This document shows, in pieces, positions 24,430 through 35,473 of a stretch of DNA of 64,000 bases. This DNA comes from Sipunculus nudus (lineage: Eukaryota > Annelida > Sipuncula > Golfingiida > Sipunculidae), in assembly GCA_026874595.1 (NCBI GenBank), contig CM049316.1, forward strand, positions 4,414,339 through 4,478,338, given 5' to 3'. Position 1 is the first letter of the stretch. Each line of letters opens with the position of its first letter. The notes under the pieces are model-generated. The model did not search any database. It was given only the letters and a program-made list of their open reading frames with translations, and was not told the DNA's origin. The position numbers and the translations under genes were made by a program.

Positions 24430-25275
24430 TGTCATTGGTTGCCGACTCGCAGGTTCTCTCATGAAAACTCGAACTCCAGACAGACGTTAAGACGATGTTT
24501 AATCAATATATTAAAGCCGTACAGGTTCGCACCATGCACATACACTAAAATATATTAAAACAGCAGGCTACTGGAGATTGACTACCAGGTGCCCTCCCTC
24601 AATACTTATACTATCCAGAGGCCCGAGTGAGGACCTGAACGAAACAAGGGCTACAAAGCTGATGCTGGTATCGTTATCTGTCCACTACATAGTAAATGTT
24701 ACAAAGCTGATGCTGGTATCGTTATCTGTCCACTACATAGTAAATGTGTGTTTCCTGTCAGCTCTTAAAATGCCTATTAAGCAAAGACTATTATAATTTC
24801 GACAATAAATATTACCTTCCCAGATTACTCAAGAAACACTTAATCAGTGATACTAATTGTGACGTAATCACGAATTAGGGTCAAATAGTAATGAGGAATA
24901 AACTTAGATTATACTATGTGGATTTTAATTTATCAATTGAAAAATGATTAATAACTGGAAATTTAAATAAGGTAAGATATCATAACATATATGTACTTAC
25001 AGGGAACAAAGAGGCCCACCTGATACTATATTATTCTTAGAAATATAAATTAGGACCTGCTTGCAAATAAAGAAATATACTTTGACAGAAAACAATATAT
25101 ATATATCCATATGGGATATTGAGCATTGCCGTTGGGAGCCATCAGGCGCTGGGCTGGTGGCATCGCCTGGCCGCTTACGCAACAGGCCGGGGCGACAGGG
25201 ACCAGAGCTAATTGATATCGGCTGGACGTCAAGTGTACGCCGAGACCTGGGTGTACAAGTGCCTACTCTGTAACA
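24430..25275. mobile_element. Candidate solo LTR
   Basis: An 846-bp block starting TGTCATTGG and ending CTCTGTAACA (TG...CA). The flanks share CTCC immediately outside both ends and, more loosely, ACACTCC (24423-24429 and 25272-25278), compatible with a 4-bp target duplication. Inside are an AATAAA at about 24804 and, near the right end, a GC-rich patch (25130-25250) unlike the AT-rich surroundings. It also holds a 48-bp tandem duplication at 24653. No gag/pol is present. The overlapping short frames on both strands at 24997-25284 come from the GC-rich patch. The orientation suggested by AATAAA is plus but unproven. Confidence 0.4.
24653..24748. repeat. 48-bp tandem duplication
   Basis: ACAAAGCTGATGCTGGTATC and the following 28 bases occur at 24653 and again at 24701 without a visible difference over the unit. 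The identity suggests a recent duplication. It lies inside the solo-LTR candidate, so it could be a length variant of that LTR. Confidence 0.92.
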
Positions 25276-26874
25276 CTCCATCATAAAATGAAATACTAAT
25301 TAACATATTTAAAACATGAAAATCATGCACCCAAAAAGTCAGTTTTAAGTGAGATTCATATCTCACAACCAAGAAATCTACCTGTATTCTTTCCTGTCAA
25401 ATCATAAGATCATTTTCAGAAAACTGTGTATGTAAAACATGGTAAGTGTTGTTAGAAAGTATACTTAAATGCTAACAATTGGTCTGGTTTATGGCAAGTA
25501 GCAGCATACTTGAAGGTCATGGCACGTTGTCAAAAATAAGTATAACAGTTGCACCCTCGCACGGCCTGACAGTGTAAAGGCACTCTGTCGCTAGTTGATG
25601 CTGCACATGGACTCTCTAATGTCACAGGGGCTGAAATGGCACTAGTCCATTTAGCAAGAAATGTCTGTCATCCTGGTTTTGTAAAGAGTCTCAAAGCAAG
25701 TGAGGACATATTTTACTGAGAGTTTATCTTCAGGCACCAGTACCTTAATTGCACTCAAAATAATCAGGACTGGAGGGATGAACAAACATGTCGATTGCTT
25801 CAACTTATTAGCTGGTCTGTCATTCCGTCAGGATCACCCCAGTGTCCATCTTGAACTGGCTCCCTCAGTCATAAGTCACGCATAATTACCATTGGCTAGT
25901 TCTTGCCGGTGATTGTTTGTCACCTCCATTTCATGACGTCCCCTCGGCCACTGATAACTACAACTTATCCCCACATTATCCAGTGCCAAACACAGTACAT
26001 CAGGTGGTCCATGAGCAACTTCCTCTCACTGACATTCGTGCCAATGAGTTGTCAGACCATGGACTGACCATAAAACATTTATAATGGTAAGAATTATGGT
26101 CTCTGCCACACTGGTGTCCATTTAGACATGGGGATAAGTCACTACGATTTATTTCCTCAAAGTTGGGCTCTCAAAGAATCAGAGGCTTGAAAGCCTAATA
26201 TGACATGATAATGTTTATGATGTACTGATCACAGCAAAATTCAAAATATATTTTACAATGTTTTGGTCGCTTTTGTGATTCTTGTACATCTTAAACATAA
26301 CTTGCCAATCCAATATTTTATGTTTTTTATAGTATTTATGACACCAACAACCAATCAGCATCTCCGAAATGGGAATGTTTTTATAACCAATGGCCTTAGT
26401 TGGCAGATGAACTAATGTAATAAACAAGAAGAACAGATATCTTCATCCAATTCTGTATATCTGGTATTTCATTTATTTTACATACTTTTGCAAGGTGTTT
26501 GGTTTCCTTTTAGTATTCAGGCTTGATCCTTTTTCACTACAACTAATCATGTTCTGTTTGTGAACTGCAAACTTAGAACAAAACATCACAAATATCAATT
26601 AGCATTGAACACACTAAATGTGCTTTAATTTTAATCTTTCCTTTCATGTGAGTTCTGCAAAACATGACATTTCTGTGGGATTCATTTTTTTTGCAAATTG
26701 ACAATGTCAGGCATCTTTCGTGCTTGGAGTATCGCAATGAACTCCAACATCCTCTAACATGCATGGTGTTTTCTGCTGTCTGGTAACACCGGTTGCTGAT
26801 GTATAACATATTAACTGAAATATAAAGAACAATTAATGAAAAATTAAAACTGATTTTTTTTTAATGATGTCAAA
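25276..26874. other. Unassigned DNA
   Basis: No gene recognised. Short open frames at 25700-25885 (+), 26215-26427 (-) and 26573-26809 (-) have no recognisable domains. Confidence 0.35.
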
Positions 26875-27516
26875 AACAAGGGACCCATGGGTCACAGCAC
26901 TCAGCTGATCGTGATTGGACTATAAATATTTCTCCACTGTGATACTATATTGAGTCTATAAAGCTTATGAATATCATGGACATGTTGAGCTATTATAAAG
27001 GAATGTAATGTAATATGTGAGTAAATGATAAATGAAATTACCTGACTGATGGATTAATAGAGTAAAATATAGTAGTTTATTTTTTATTTATTTAGGAGGG
27101 GTTGAAAATTGTGATATATTTGAGCAAATATGAATGCAATGACAGCAGTAATAAGCAGCAGTAGCATGATGATAAGACTATTTGTTGAAGGACCTATAGT
27201 GTATGGAAGTCTACAAGATTTCAATTTGACAGATATTATGTTATGATTTACTATGCTGATAAGAGGATTTATGAATTTATGACTGTATACACAATATCTC
27301 TTCAGTCTTGACAAGGTACATTATTTTGATGCCCACTATGTCTACATTTTACACAATATTGATATAATTTCTGGCATGTACATGGGTACCTATGGACGAA
27401 TAGTTATACAAAATATTAAAGTATGAATATATCTGATTCATCTTGTTCTTGTTTACTGAGGCTGACATTGGGATGGGGTTTGGAGAAGGGAACAGTGAGG
27501 GCAGCAAGAAGGTGGA
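26875..27516 (+). mobile_element. 640-bp repeat, first copy (HINE-like start and core)
   Basis: Starts AACAAGGGACCCATGGGTCA, which contains the perfect 12-bp palindrome GACCCATGGGTC. It ends after a GGGCAGCAAGAAGGTGGA block. A second copy at 28247-28885 matches along its whole length with scattered substitutions. The phrase ATAATTTCTGGCATGTACAT (27364-27383) also occurs, in variant form, in the family-1 cores, which links this repeat to the HINE-like group. No coding capacity: the minus-strand frames in the two copies (27084-27314 and 28464-28661) differ in length and have no domain. Confidence 0.7.
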
Positions 27517-28246
27517 TGTAGAGAGAGAGAGAGAGAGAGAGAAAGAGAAAGAGACAGAGTTACAGAGAGAGGAGATGAAGCATTCAACAGTACTTAAACA
27601 CCTGTAAGTTTAAAATCTAAAATATTATGAAAAGCAGATGAAGTCTGATCGGAAATGGTAATCTTGGACATGGTTGGTAGATATGATTGAAGAAATTGTT
27701 GCAAATAATATTTTGAGATCCGACCATGTGTATCCATTGGTTACCTTTTTGATAAGCTGTTGACAGCTCAACAGTTTACACATTTGTCTAATGAGATCCA
27801 ATTATTTTAATAAACCTATTTTTCTATTTTATCATATCTATATAGTAGCCATAAAGTTCCCACTTAACAGGTGGAAGGATTGATTGTGGGAGGGGGTTAT
27901 GATGGGAGGTACAACGCCTCAGTCTCTCTGTATACATTATCTTTAATTATTAAATTTTATGGAATAGCAATAGAACTATTTTTCACAGTGCCAAAGAGCA
28001 AGGACTCTATGGGGTGGGGGAAGGGGATGGTGGGAGTTACAGCACCCTTGCATATTCATACAGGATATTAAATTTAATTCAAGTGCTCACAGGGAAAAAA
28101 GTTTTTTCATAATTATTAAATATTTATGCAGGCAGAAAAGTGGAGAAACTAAGCAAATCATTTTAATTCCCATTCTACTGAATCAAGAAAAATTAACAAT
28201 ATTTGCCTTAATTCCTTTTTTTCAATACATCATTTCTTCCAGGTTT
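27517..28246. repeat. Spacer between the two 640-bp copies: GA tract and a G-rich degenerate tandem
   Basis: AGAGAGAGAG microsatellite at about 27520-27573, then AT-rich sequence. Two related G-rich segments follow: TTGTGGGAGGGGGTTATGAT near 27883 and GGGGTGGGGGAAGGGGATGG near 28011, each followed by GGGAG(G/T)TACA. They suggest an old tandem of about 130-140 bp. The 66-aa plus frame at 27871-28071 spans these units and is not considered a gene. Confidence 0.5.
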
Positions 28247-28885
28247 AACAAGGGACCCATGGGTCACGGCGCTCAGCTGATCGTGATTGGACTATAAATG
28301 TTTCTCCACTGTGATACTATATCGAGTCGATAAAGCTTATGAATATCATGTACATGTTGGGCTATTATAAAGGAATGTAATGTAATATGTGAGTAAATGA
28401 TAAATGAAATTACCTGACTGATGGATTAATAGAGTCAAATAAAGTGGTTTATTTTTTATTTATTTAGGAGGGGTTGAAAATTGTGATATATTTGAGCAAA
28501 TATGAATGCAATGACAGCAGTAATAAGCAGTAGTAGATGATAAGGCTATTTGTTGAAGGATCTAAAGTGTATGGTAGTCTGCAAGCGTTCAATTTGACAG
28601 ATATGATGTTATGATTAACTATGCTGATGAAGTGATTTATGAATATGTGACTGTATGACACAATATCTCTTTAGTCTTGACAAGGTACATTATTGTGATG
28701 CCCACTATGTCTACATATTACACAATATTGACATAATTTCTGGCATGTACATAGGTACCTATGGACGAATAGTTATACAAAATATTAAAGTATGAATATA
28801 TCTGATTCATCTTGTTCTTGCTTACTGAGGCTGACTTTGGGATGGGGTTCGGAGAAGGGAAAAGTGAGGGCAGCACGAAGGTGGA
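28247..28885 (+). mobile_element. 640-bp repeat, second copy
   Basis: Same start (AACAAGGGACCCATGGGTCA) and the same end block (GGGCAGCACGAAGGTGGA) as the copy at 26875, 1372 bp away. It differs by point changes and small indels, for example a 3-bp loss near 28533. It is either a tandem segmental duplication that includes the spacer sequence or two insertions of one element. Confidence 0.72.
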
Positions 28886-29796
28886 AAAGCTAAGAGGAAA
28901 GGGGCCCTCCTACTTGGTTATAGTAAAGTTCTAAATATATGATTGCAAACTAATACTCTGACAAGACTGTCATGAAGAAAAACAGTAAAAGTTTTGAGAT
29001 ACTGTGTTGCATACGAAAATTTACAGATGGACAGGCAAGTGAACAGAATGGACTAATACCTTTATTTCACTTTCAAGAGAATAATGCATTTAAGTTTATA
29101 TATAATCCTATTTTTTTAAGCAGATCCACTTTTTCCATTAAGAAGTTTTTATCTGTATCATTTTTTTATTTACAGGTTTATAAATTTTTAATTAAAAACC
29201 TGAAAATATAAGTTAAAATATTAGAATTGTTGCAAAAGTTGCAATCATTATATATACAGAGTAAAAAACATTGGGTCATATTATGCATACACATATATTT
29301 TATTATTTCTAAATCATAAATGTTTTAACTGATTTTAAAAGAAAATAATGCCACAACATGGCATCTACAAGAATATTCCTTGAATCACTATTAAAAAGTT
29401 TTGCATATTGGAGTTTTCAGGACATGCTTAATTTTATTCACCAAAATAAAATAAAAGTAAATTTGACAAAATAAAACATCTTTTCAAATAAAGTATACAC
29501 ACTGTTGGTTGAATGAGGGACAAACAATATCATTGTGCTAATTACTATCCCAGTTTTAATTAATTACTGGAATTAATAGTCAATTTCACACCTGGTGAAG
29601 TTTTTACTCTTCTGAAGTAAGGAATTACTTATCTCATGAACATCCAGACTTTCACAGCAATACACCACTTTGTGGACACAATTAAATGTACACTTTAATC
29701 ATTGTAACCCTGGTGGTTCAATACAAAATCTAAAATGTAGCATGTCCAAGAATAAAATAAAATACAGAAAAATTATAACATTCATCTAGTTTATGC
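28886..29796. other. Unassigned AT-rich DNA
   Basis: No gene or repeat recognised; the 79-aa plus-strand frame at 28972-29211 is AT-driven. Confidence 0.35.
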
Positions 29797-30490
29797 ACCA
29801 GCTGGGGGGGGGGGGTGAGGGCAGGGCGAGGGGAAGCCTGCTAGTAGTGGCCAAGGTAAGCTGCCTGGGGTGGGTTACATAATGCAAGTGAAGGCTGTAC
29901 TACTAGGTGGGCTAGATGTAAACAACACTTGATATGGTGTGTGAAAACATGAATAAAAGCTATTCATTCCAATCAATTTCTTTTGAAAGTTCAGATTTTA
30001 AAAGATTAAATCCTTATGCATATATGCTGGGAAAATTAAATCAACAGTGCCAAAGTTGGACAAAATTTAAGGTATTGTTTTTTATTTATGCTAATAACTT
30101 GAAAAATTTGCAAAATTCAGATCTAATTTTGGGTAAACAATTGAATTTTGATTAAATAAAGTTATATTCCTGAAAAAAGGTCTCTAGGTTCAGCAATTCT
30201 CATGTGAGTAAATATATTTCCTGATTTTTTAAAAAACTGCATTATGTTTTGGCCCATAACTTCAAAATAATACTCAATACTGACCTAATTTTTGGTAAGT
30301 TCATAGAAAATGTATAAAAGAATGTGAATACTAAATACAATAAAAAACAGATCAGTGGTTTTGATATTAGGCAGCCTTGAAGGGTAACAATGGCTTTTTT
30401 TTATGGAAAACGGCGTTTTTTTCTGAAGGAACAAAGTCCTCATGACCCAATTTTCGGTATGGTAGGAGATTTTGGGGACATCTAAAATTA
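29797..30490 (+). mobile_element. Family-1 HINE-like element, copy D (3' truncated)
   Basis: Opens with a G run (29803-29814) like the one in copy A, then the ATGGTGTGTGAAAACATGAAT phrase, the core (AAAGTTGGACAAAATTTAAGG at 30051, GATATTAGGCAGCC at 30363) and the CCCAATTTTCGGTATGGTAGG block (30447). It stops after GACATCTAA, near 30485. No GGAC run or palindrome. Directly followed by copy E. The 104-aa minus-strand frame across it is derived from the repeat. Confidence 0.65.
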
Positions 30491-30559
30491 TGTCAACAGC
30501 CTGGGGAGCATAGAGATGTGCACTGAATGACCTACAGTCATCAAAGTGGACTGCTTGAC

Positions 30560-31326
30560 AATGTAAGGGAATACAACAAGAGCCTCCAAAAAAATTCAAT
30601 AACTAGCCTAATTTTGCAGCTTTTATTTTCAAATTTCAGATTTTAACAGATTAAATCCTTATGTATACATGGTGTGAAAATTAAATCCACAGTACTTACA
30701 GGAAAAAAACGTGCCATGGCCAAAGTTGGGCAAATTTTAAGGTACCAATTTTATATTTTTGCCAATATTTAAAAAAATTTAACAGATTTTGATCTAATTT
30801 TTGGTATACAATTAAATTTTGATTAATTAAAGTTGTATTACTGGAAAAAAGTCCCTACCTTTAACACTTTGGGTCTTAAGTGACAAAATATCTTCCTGAT
30901 TTTTTTACAAAATGCATTATGTTTGGGCCAATAACTTTTTTAAATTATATAATACTGACTTCATATCTGGCATGTACATAGGAACTATATAGAGGAATAT
31001 TTATGGTAAATATGAAGAAAACTAGATGAGTGGTTTTGATATTAGGCAGTCCTGAAGTGTGAAAATAGATTTCTAATAAAAAATTGAGGTTTTTCCTTAA
31101 TATCTCAAAGGAACGAAATCCTATTGACCCAATTTTTTGCATGGTAGGAGATTATGGGGACATCTAACTGTATGCCGAAATTCAGATTCGTAGGTCCAAC
31201 GGTGTCGAAACGTGCCAGTCTTACGGACGGACATCCAGACAGACGGACGGACAGACAGACAGACGGACGAACTACGGACAATGGACCATGACTATAGCTC
31301 AGATGACTTATAGTCAGCTGAGCTAA
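30560..31326 (+). mobile_element. Family-1 HINE-like element, copy E
   Basis: Core begins ACAGATTAAATCCTTATG (30648) and CGTGCCATGGCCAAAGTTGG (30710). It runs through GATATTAGGCAGTCCTGAAG to a clear GGAC/GACA run (31225-31275) and a complete terminal palindrome at 31296-31324 followed by AAAA. The 3' half is especially close to copy C. The sequence between 30490 and 30600 shares the AACAAGAGCCT / CCTGGGGAGCAT phrases with the 5' part of copy A, so the start is approximate. Confidence 0.72.
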
Positions 31327-31429
31327 AAATGTAACTACACATTTACAGTATAAAATATATATATGAATATTTCAGTTGATTCACATTTCTAAATTGCCTC
31401 AACATTCCTAGCTAATTAATCTGGTTTAT

Positions 31430-31551
31430 AGAACCTGTCAACAGAATGGGGTGCAGGGAGGATGGGAGGCTTAGGGGTGAGAGAGAATGGGAGAGAAAGA
31501 GAGAGAGAGAGAGTGTGGAGAAAGAGAGAGTGAGCTAGACTGTCATGGAGA

Positions 31552-31592
<41 letters not shown>

Positions 31593-31900
31593 CTAGACTG
31601 CCAGAGAGAGAGAGAGGATCTCTGGTAATTACTGCCTGACCAAGCCTGACCCAGACAATCACAGAGGCAGTAGCTAGGTCAGAAGTTGAACCAGTTATGT
31701 AACACGTTATGTAACACTTCTTCCAGCACACATTTCACTGACTTGATGCATACAATCAAGACATGGTGCATGAAACTTGAATGACATCTACAGTTTTTGA
31801 TCAAATTTTAAATTTTAACAGATGAAATGCTTATGTGTACATGCTGTGAAAATTAAATCCACAGCACTAACACTAGTAACAGGAGATAAATGTCCACTGT
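31430..31900 (+). mobile_element. Family-1 5' fragment with GA-rich microsatellite
   Basis: CCTGTCAACAGAATGGGG (31435) parallels the start of copy A at 3895. It is followed by a long GA tract with interruptions (about 31470-31617), then the family-1 phrases ACATGGTGCATGAAACTTGAA (31760) and GCTGTGAAAATTAAATCCACAGCAC (31843). No core or 3' end follows, so this is a truncated copy. The 62-aa minus-strand frame (SLSLSLSL) is a translation of the GA tract. Confidence 0.55.
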
Positions 31901-32359
31901 AAGTCATGTTAATTATCATGCATACTTTTTACAAAGGAGTTAACTGTTATTCAATAAGTTGCCCATAGCCAAAAGTACCACTAGCACAAATGATATGAGA
32001 GTTGAACTATTCATTAAAAATTAATTGGAATTATTGGGCAAAATATAATTTTAATTTAAAAATATTAACAGGATCATCTGAAAAGATTTCTTTTAATAAT
32101 ATAATTGAAATAAATGATTATTAAAATAATATTAAAAAATATATTCATGAATGCATTAATCAATACATTTTGAAAGTATCTGCACTCAAATTCTTTCTTT
32201 TTACCTATGATAGTATTTGTATTAATTTTCATTATCGAACTATTGATTTTTTTAATCATATTTGAATACAATTATAAAGTATTCACTCAAGGTCTCATAT
32301 TTATTCAGTTTCAGTCGAATGAAACTGTTGAGAATCCAGGATATACAAATTTTACAAAT
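31901..32359. other. Unassigned, strongly AT-rich DNA
   Basis: Mostly A/T with no gene. Overlapping frames on both strands near 32074-32404 are compositional. Confidence 0.35.
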
Positions 32360-34106
32360 TTAAATAATGATTGTATTACCTGGTTTTATGGTTTTAATTT
32401 ATAAAAAAAAAAATATTATATTCACTTTTGAATACTTTCACATCACTGTCAAGACACTTATGACAATTATTTATATTACAGACATCATAATGAGAACTTG
32501 TCTTTTTGATCTGATTTTTTTATTATATTTGAATATTTTTTTTTAAATATGTATCAGAAGAAAAAGAAAATAATCTCAGCTATGAAACTAATGCATGTGT
32601 TAAAAATAACCCAAGGATCAAAACAAACCAATATATTATACAAGGAGCAAACTGGAGTTGGGAATGTTTAATTTTATTAACTGAAATAAAGTTATCAGAA
32701 ATATAAATTTTTATTATTTACCCAGTATCATGTAACAGCTGATACAGACATGAGTCTTAATGTTGTTAGTCAAACATATTGACATCTTTAATGAGCACTT
32801 GTCTGAGTAATTTTTTTTAATTTTTGACATATCTCAATTTTTTAAATTTTGTAATAAAAAATAAACCAACAAATTAAACACCTGGAAAAGACCTGGAAAT
32901 TTACATTAATTTAATATGATCAACTGCATCCTTGTCTATCATTAACTTGCTTCACATAATCCCTTATAGTAAACAACAATTTTATTTAATTATTTAATTT
33001 TCATTTTTATGATTGAAATTAAAAAATTCCCAATGGTGACTGCATAGTATCATTTGAAATATATTTTCAGCAATCCATGAAAGATCCATAAAACATCAGT
33101 AATTGCAAGGTCCCTGTTACTCATTAACAATGAAATTCCTTTTCCATTTATTTTTCTTAAAGTTGTTATTATAAACCAATATTTTTTTTTTAATTATTGT
33201 TTATTGTAATGTTTTTGGCCAAAACAATCACAAGAGCAGGGGGGCTTCAACAACTATATCCAGCTGAAGCCATCCAAGAGCTGGCTGGCTGCAGTATATG
33301 CCTTGCTTCAAGCATGAAAGGTCAATATGGGGACATATAGAGGGGCTTCAGTACAGCCTAGGTGTGACATGGTCTCATAAAAACTGTAATAAAAGCTAAA
33401 GTTTTGGTCAATTGCTTTCAAATTTCAGAATTTAGAAGCTGAAATACGTGTGCATGATATGAAAATTAAACCAACAGTGCTTACAGGGAAAAAACGTGCC
33501 ATGCCCAAAGTTGGGCCAAATTTTAGGAACTGATTTATTTTTATGCGAATAACTTATAAAATTTGAAAAGTTCAGATCTAATTTTCCGTATACAATTGAA
33601 TCTTGATTAAATGGAGTTATATCCCCGAAAAAAAAGGCTCTAGCTTCAGCCATTCTTATGTTAAGTGAGTAAATATATTTCCTGAATTTTTTATGAGGTG
33701 CATCATGTTCGGGCCCATAACTTCAACAAATTACGCAATACTGACCTAATTTTGGTATGTACATAAAAAATGTATGGAAGAATATGCATATGAACTATGA
33801 TCAAATTCAGATCAGTGGTTTTGATATTAGGCAGTCTTATAGTGTAACAATGGTTTTTTAATGGAAAATGGGAGGTTTTTCCTTAATATCTCGAAGGAAC
33901 GAAGTCCTAATGACCCAATTTTCGGTATGGTAGGAGATTTTGGGGACATTTAACTGTATGCCGTTTTCGGATTCGTAGGTCTAATGGTCTCAAAACGTGC
34001 CAGTTTAATGGACGGATGGATAGACGGATGGACGGACAGACGGACAGCAGACGGACAAAGGACCACGACTATAGCTCAGATGACTTATAGTCAGCTTAGC
34101 TAAAAA
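32360..34106 (+). mobile_element. Family-1 HINE-like element, copy F (longest)
   Basis: The most complete copy. The 5' region (32381-33420) parallels copy B but has about 410 extra bases near 32466-32880. Then come GACATGGTCTCATAAAAAC (33367), the core with CGTGCCATGCCCAAAGTTGG (33495), GATATTAGGCAGTC (33820), a GGAT/GGAC run (34011-34055) and the terminal palindrome 34073-34101 ending in AAAAAA. No Rep/helicase or transposase frame is present, so if it is a HINE it depends on an autonomous Helentron elsewhere. The 73-aa minus frame at 33432-33653 is repeat-derived. Confidence 0.68.
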
Positions 34107-34540
34107 ACTAATCATCATGAACAGAAAAAGCATCACTGCTTTTAGTTTAGGGTTTCCTTTCAATTTTCATGATAAAGGTTTATTTGTGAAATCTGTGGAA
34201 ATTACATGATCAATAAAAAATTGTATGTAACATTAAGTTTACACAAGAAGGAGACATGGTAATCTTTAACTCTTATTGGATTAACTACCACAAAAGTTGA
34301 AACTTTCTTTTCCTTTTATTGGTATCTTCAAATATCAGATAGAGCTGGCATGTTTAATCAATATATGTCTGTCCATGCACATGGTTTTGTATGATTACCA
34401 TGGCCCCAGCAGGACCGATACCTTATCTTGCCTTTCCATTAACGTGCGTTCATTCACTTGAGAGTCATGTCAATCTAATGATGAATGGGATGAATATTGG
34501 AAACGACAGCCTTTACAACTGATGTAATTTGTTGTTTAAA
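34107..34540. other. Unassigned DNA
   Basis: No gene or repeat recognised. Confidence 0.35.
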
Positions 34541-34696
34541 CACATTTTTCTGTGTGGCTCACACAAAAGTTTGACTTGGATCTTGGTGGAGGTTGGTATA
34601 TATATGTGGTCTCTGACTACTATGGGGTTGATAAACTGTGACACATTTTTCTGTGTGGCACATACAAAAGTTTGACCTGGATCTTGGTGGAGGTTT
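34541..34696. repeat. 101-bp two-copy tandem
   Basis: CACATTTTTCTGTGTGGC, followed by AAAAGTTTGA and GGATCTTGGTGGAGGTT, starts at 34541 and again at 34642. About 55 bp are well conserved between the two, with a 46-bp less similar remainder. Confidence 0.8.
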
Positions 34697-34822
34697 TCAT
34701 CTGAATAGTTTATCTATATTCATCCAATTAAACTATTTTTTTGTTCTCAGAAAAAACTTGTGATTAAGACAATAAGATGTTCCATTAATGTATAAAACTT
34801 ATTATATTTTTTTTTCTTTTAG

Positions 34823-35473
34823 ATACATTGTTCCTGCAAGCTGAATATTTTACACTGCCCAAGAGGAGGAAGAAATTTGTCTTAACAAAACTGATCAAGT
34901 GTGTTACTTCCTGTCTCTGCCAAGAAAATAATAACTGATTTTATATCTAGTTTACAATTATTCCTCTATCAAGAATCTATTTTGTAACTACAGGAAAGGT
35001 TAGCTGGTACAAAACTAGCTGAAGAGACCAGAAGTAGACTCCCCCACACTCTCTGGTTGTAGAAGAGTTGTCAATACAGCTCCACCCAGCAGCCCCTGAT
35101 CAGCAGCAAGCCAGTCATGTGACTCGAGGAGTTGCAGCTTACTGAGACTGGTCTCAGCAATCTGGCTGAGTGTGGGGAGTGTGGGAGACAAGAGATGCCA
35201 GCTCTCCAGTCTTACCCAGTGCCTGCTGAGGTGTTGCTTACCATCCTACCTGACACAGGAACACTACTGGTCTGTTTCCTGTACATTTGATAAAAATCAC
35301 CGAACTCCCTTATTTCAAGGACTAAAGTTTACTAAGGTTCAGTGACAATGGAGCTGATAAAAGAACTTTTTTAAATAATAGCTTCCTGCACTGAACTTGG
35401 AACTTAAAGGACATCCTTGTGCAAAGAAGATCACAGCTGGTATTGATTTGACAGAAACTGACACCACCAAGCG
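34823..35473 (+). other. Possible spliced non-coding (UTR) exon
   Basis: A less AT-rich 651-bp block bounded by a strong acceptor-like site (TTTTTTTTTCTTTTAG ending at 34822) and a good donor-like site (GCG|GTAAGAA at 35474). AT-rich DNA resumes on both sides. Inside, all frames are interrupted. The longest plus frame from ATG 35192 is about 31 codons, and another ATG at 35348 stops after 8 codons. This fits a 5' UTR or non-coding RNA exon on the plus strand. The exon is inferred only from boundary signals and composition. Confidence 0.3.

Noticed and set aside
24997-25284. Overlapping frames on both strands in a GC-rich patch
   Set aside because: Mutually overlapping, no domain, and the patch sits at the end of an LTR-like block; GC-rich sequence simply has fewer stops.
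31543-31731. 62-aa minus frame ending in SLSLSLSL
   Set aside because: Direct translation of the GA microsatellite.
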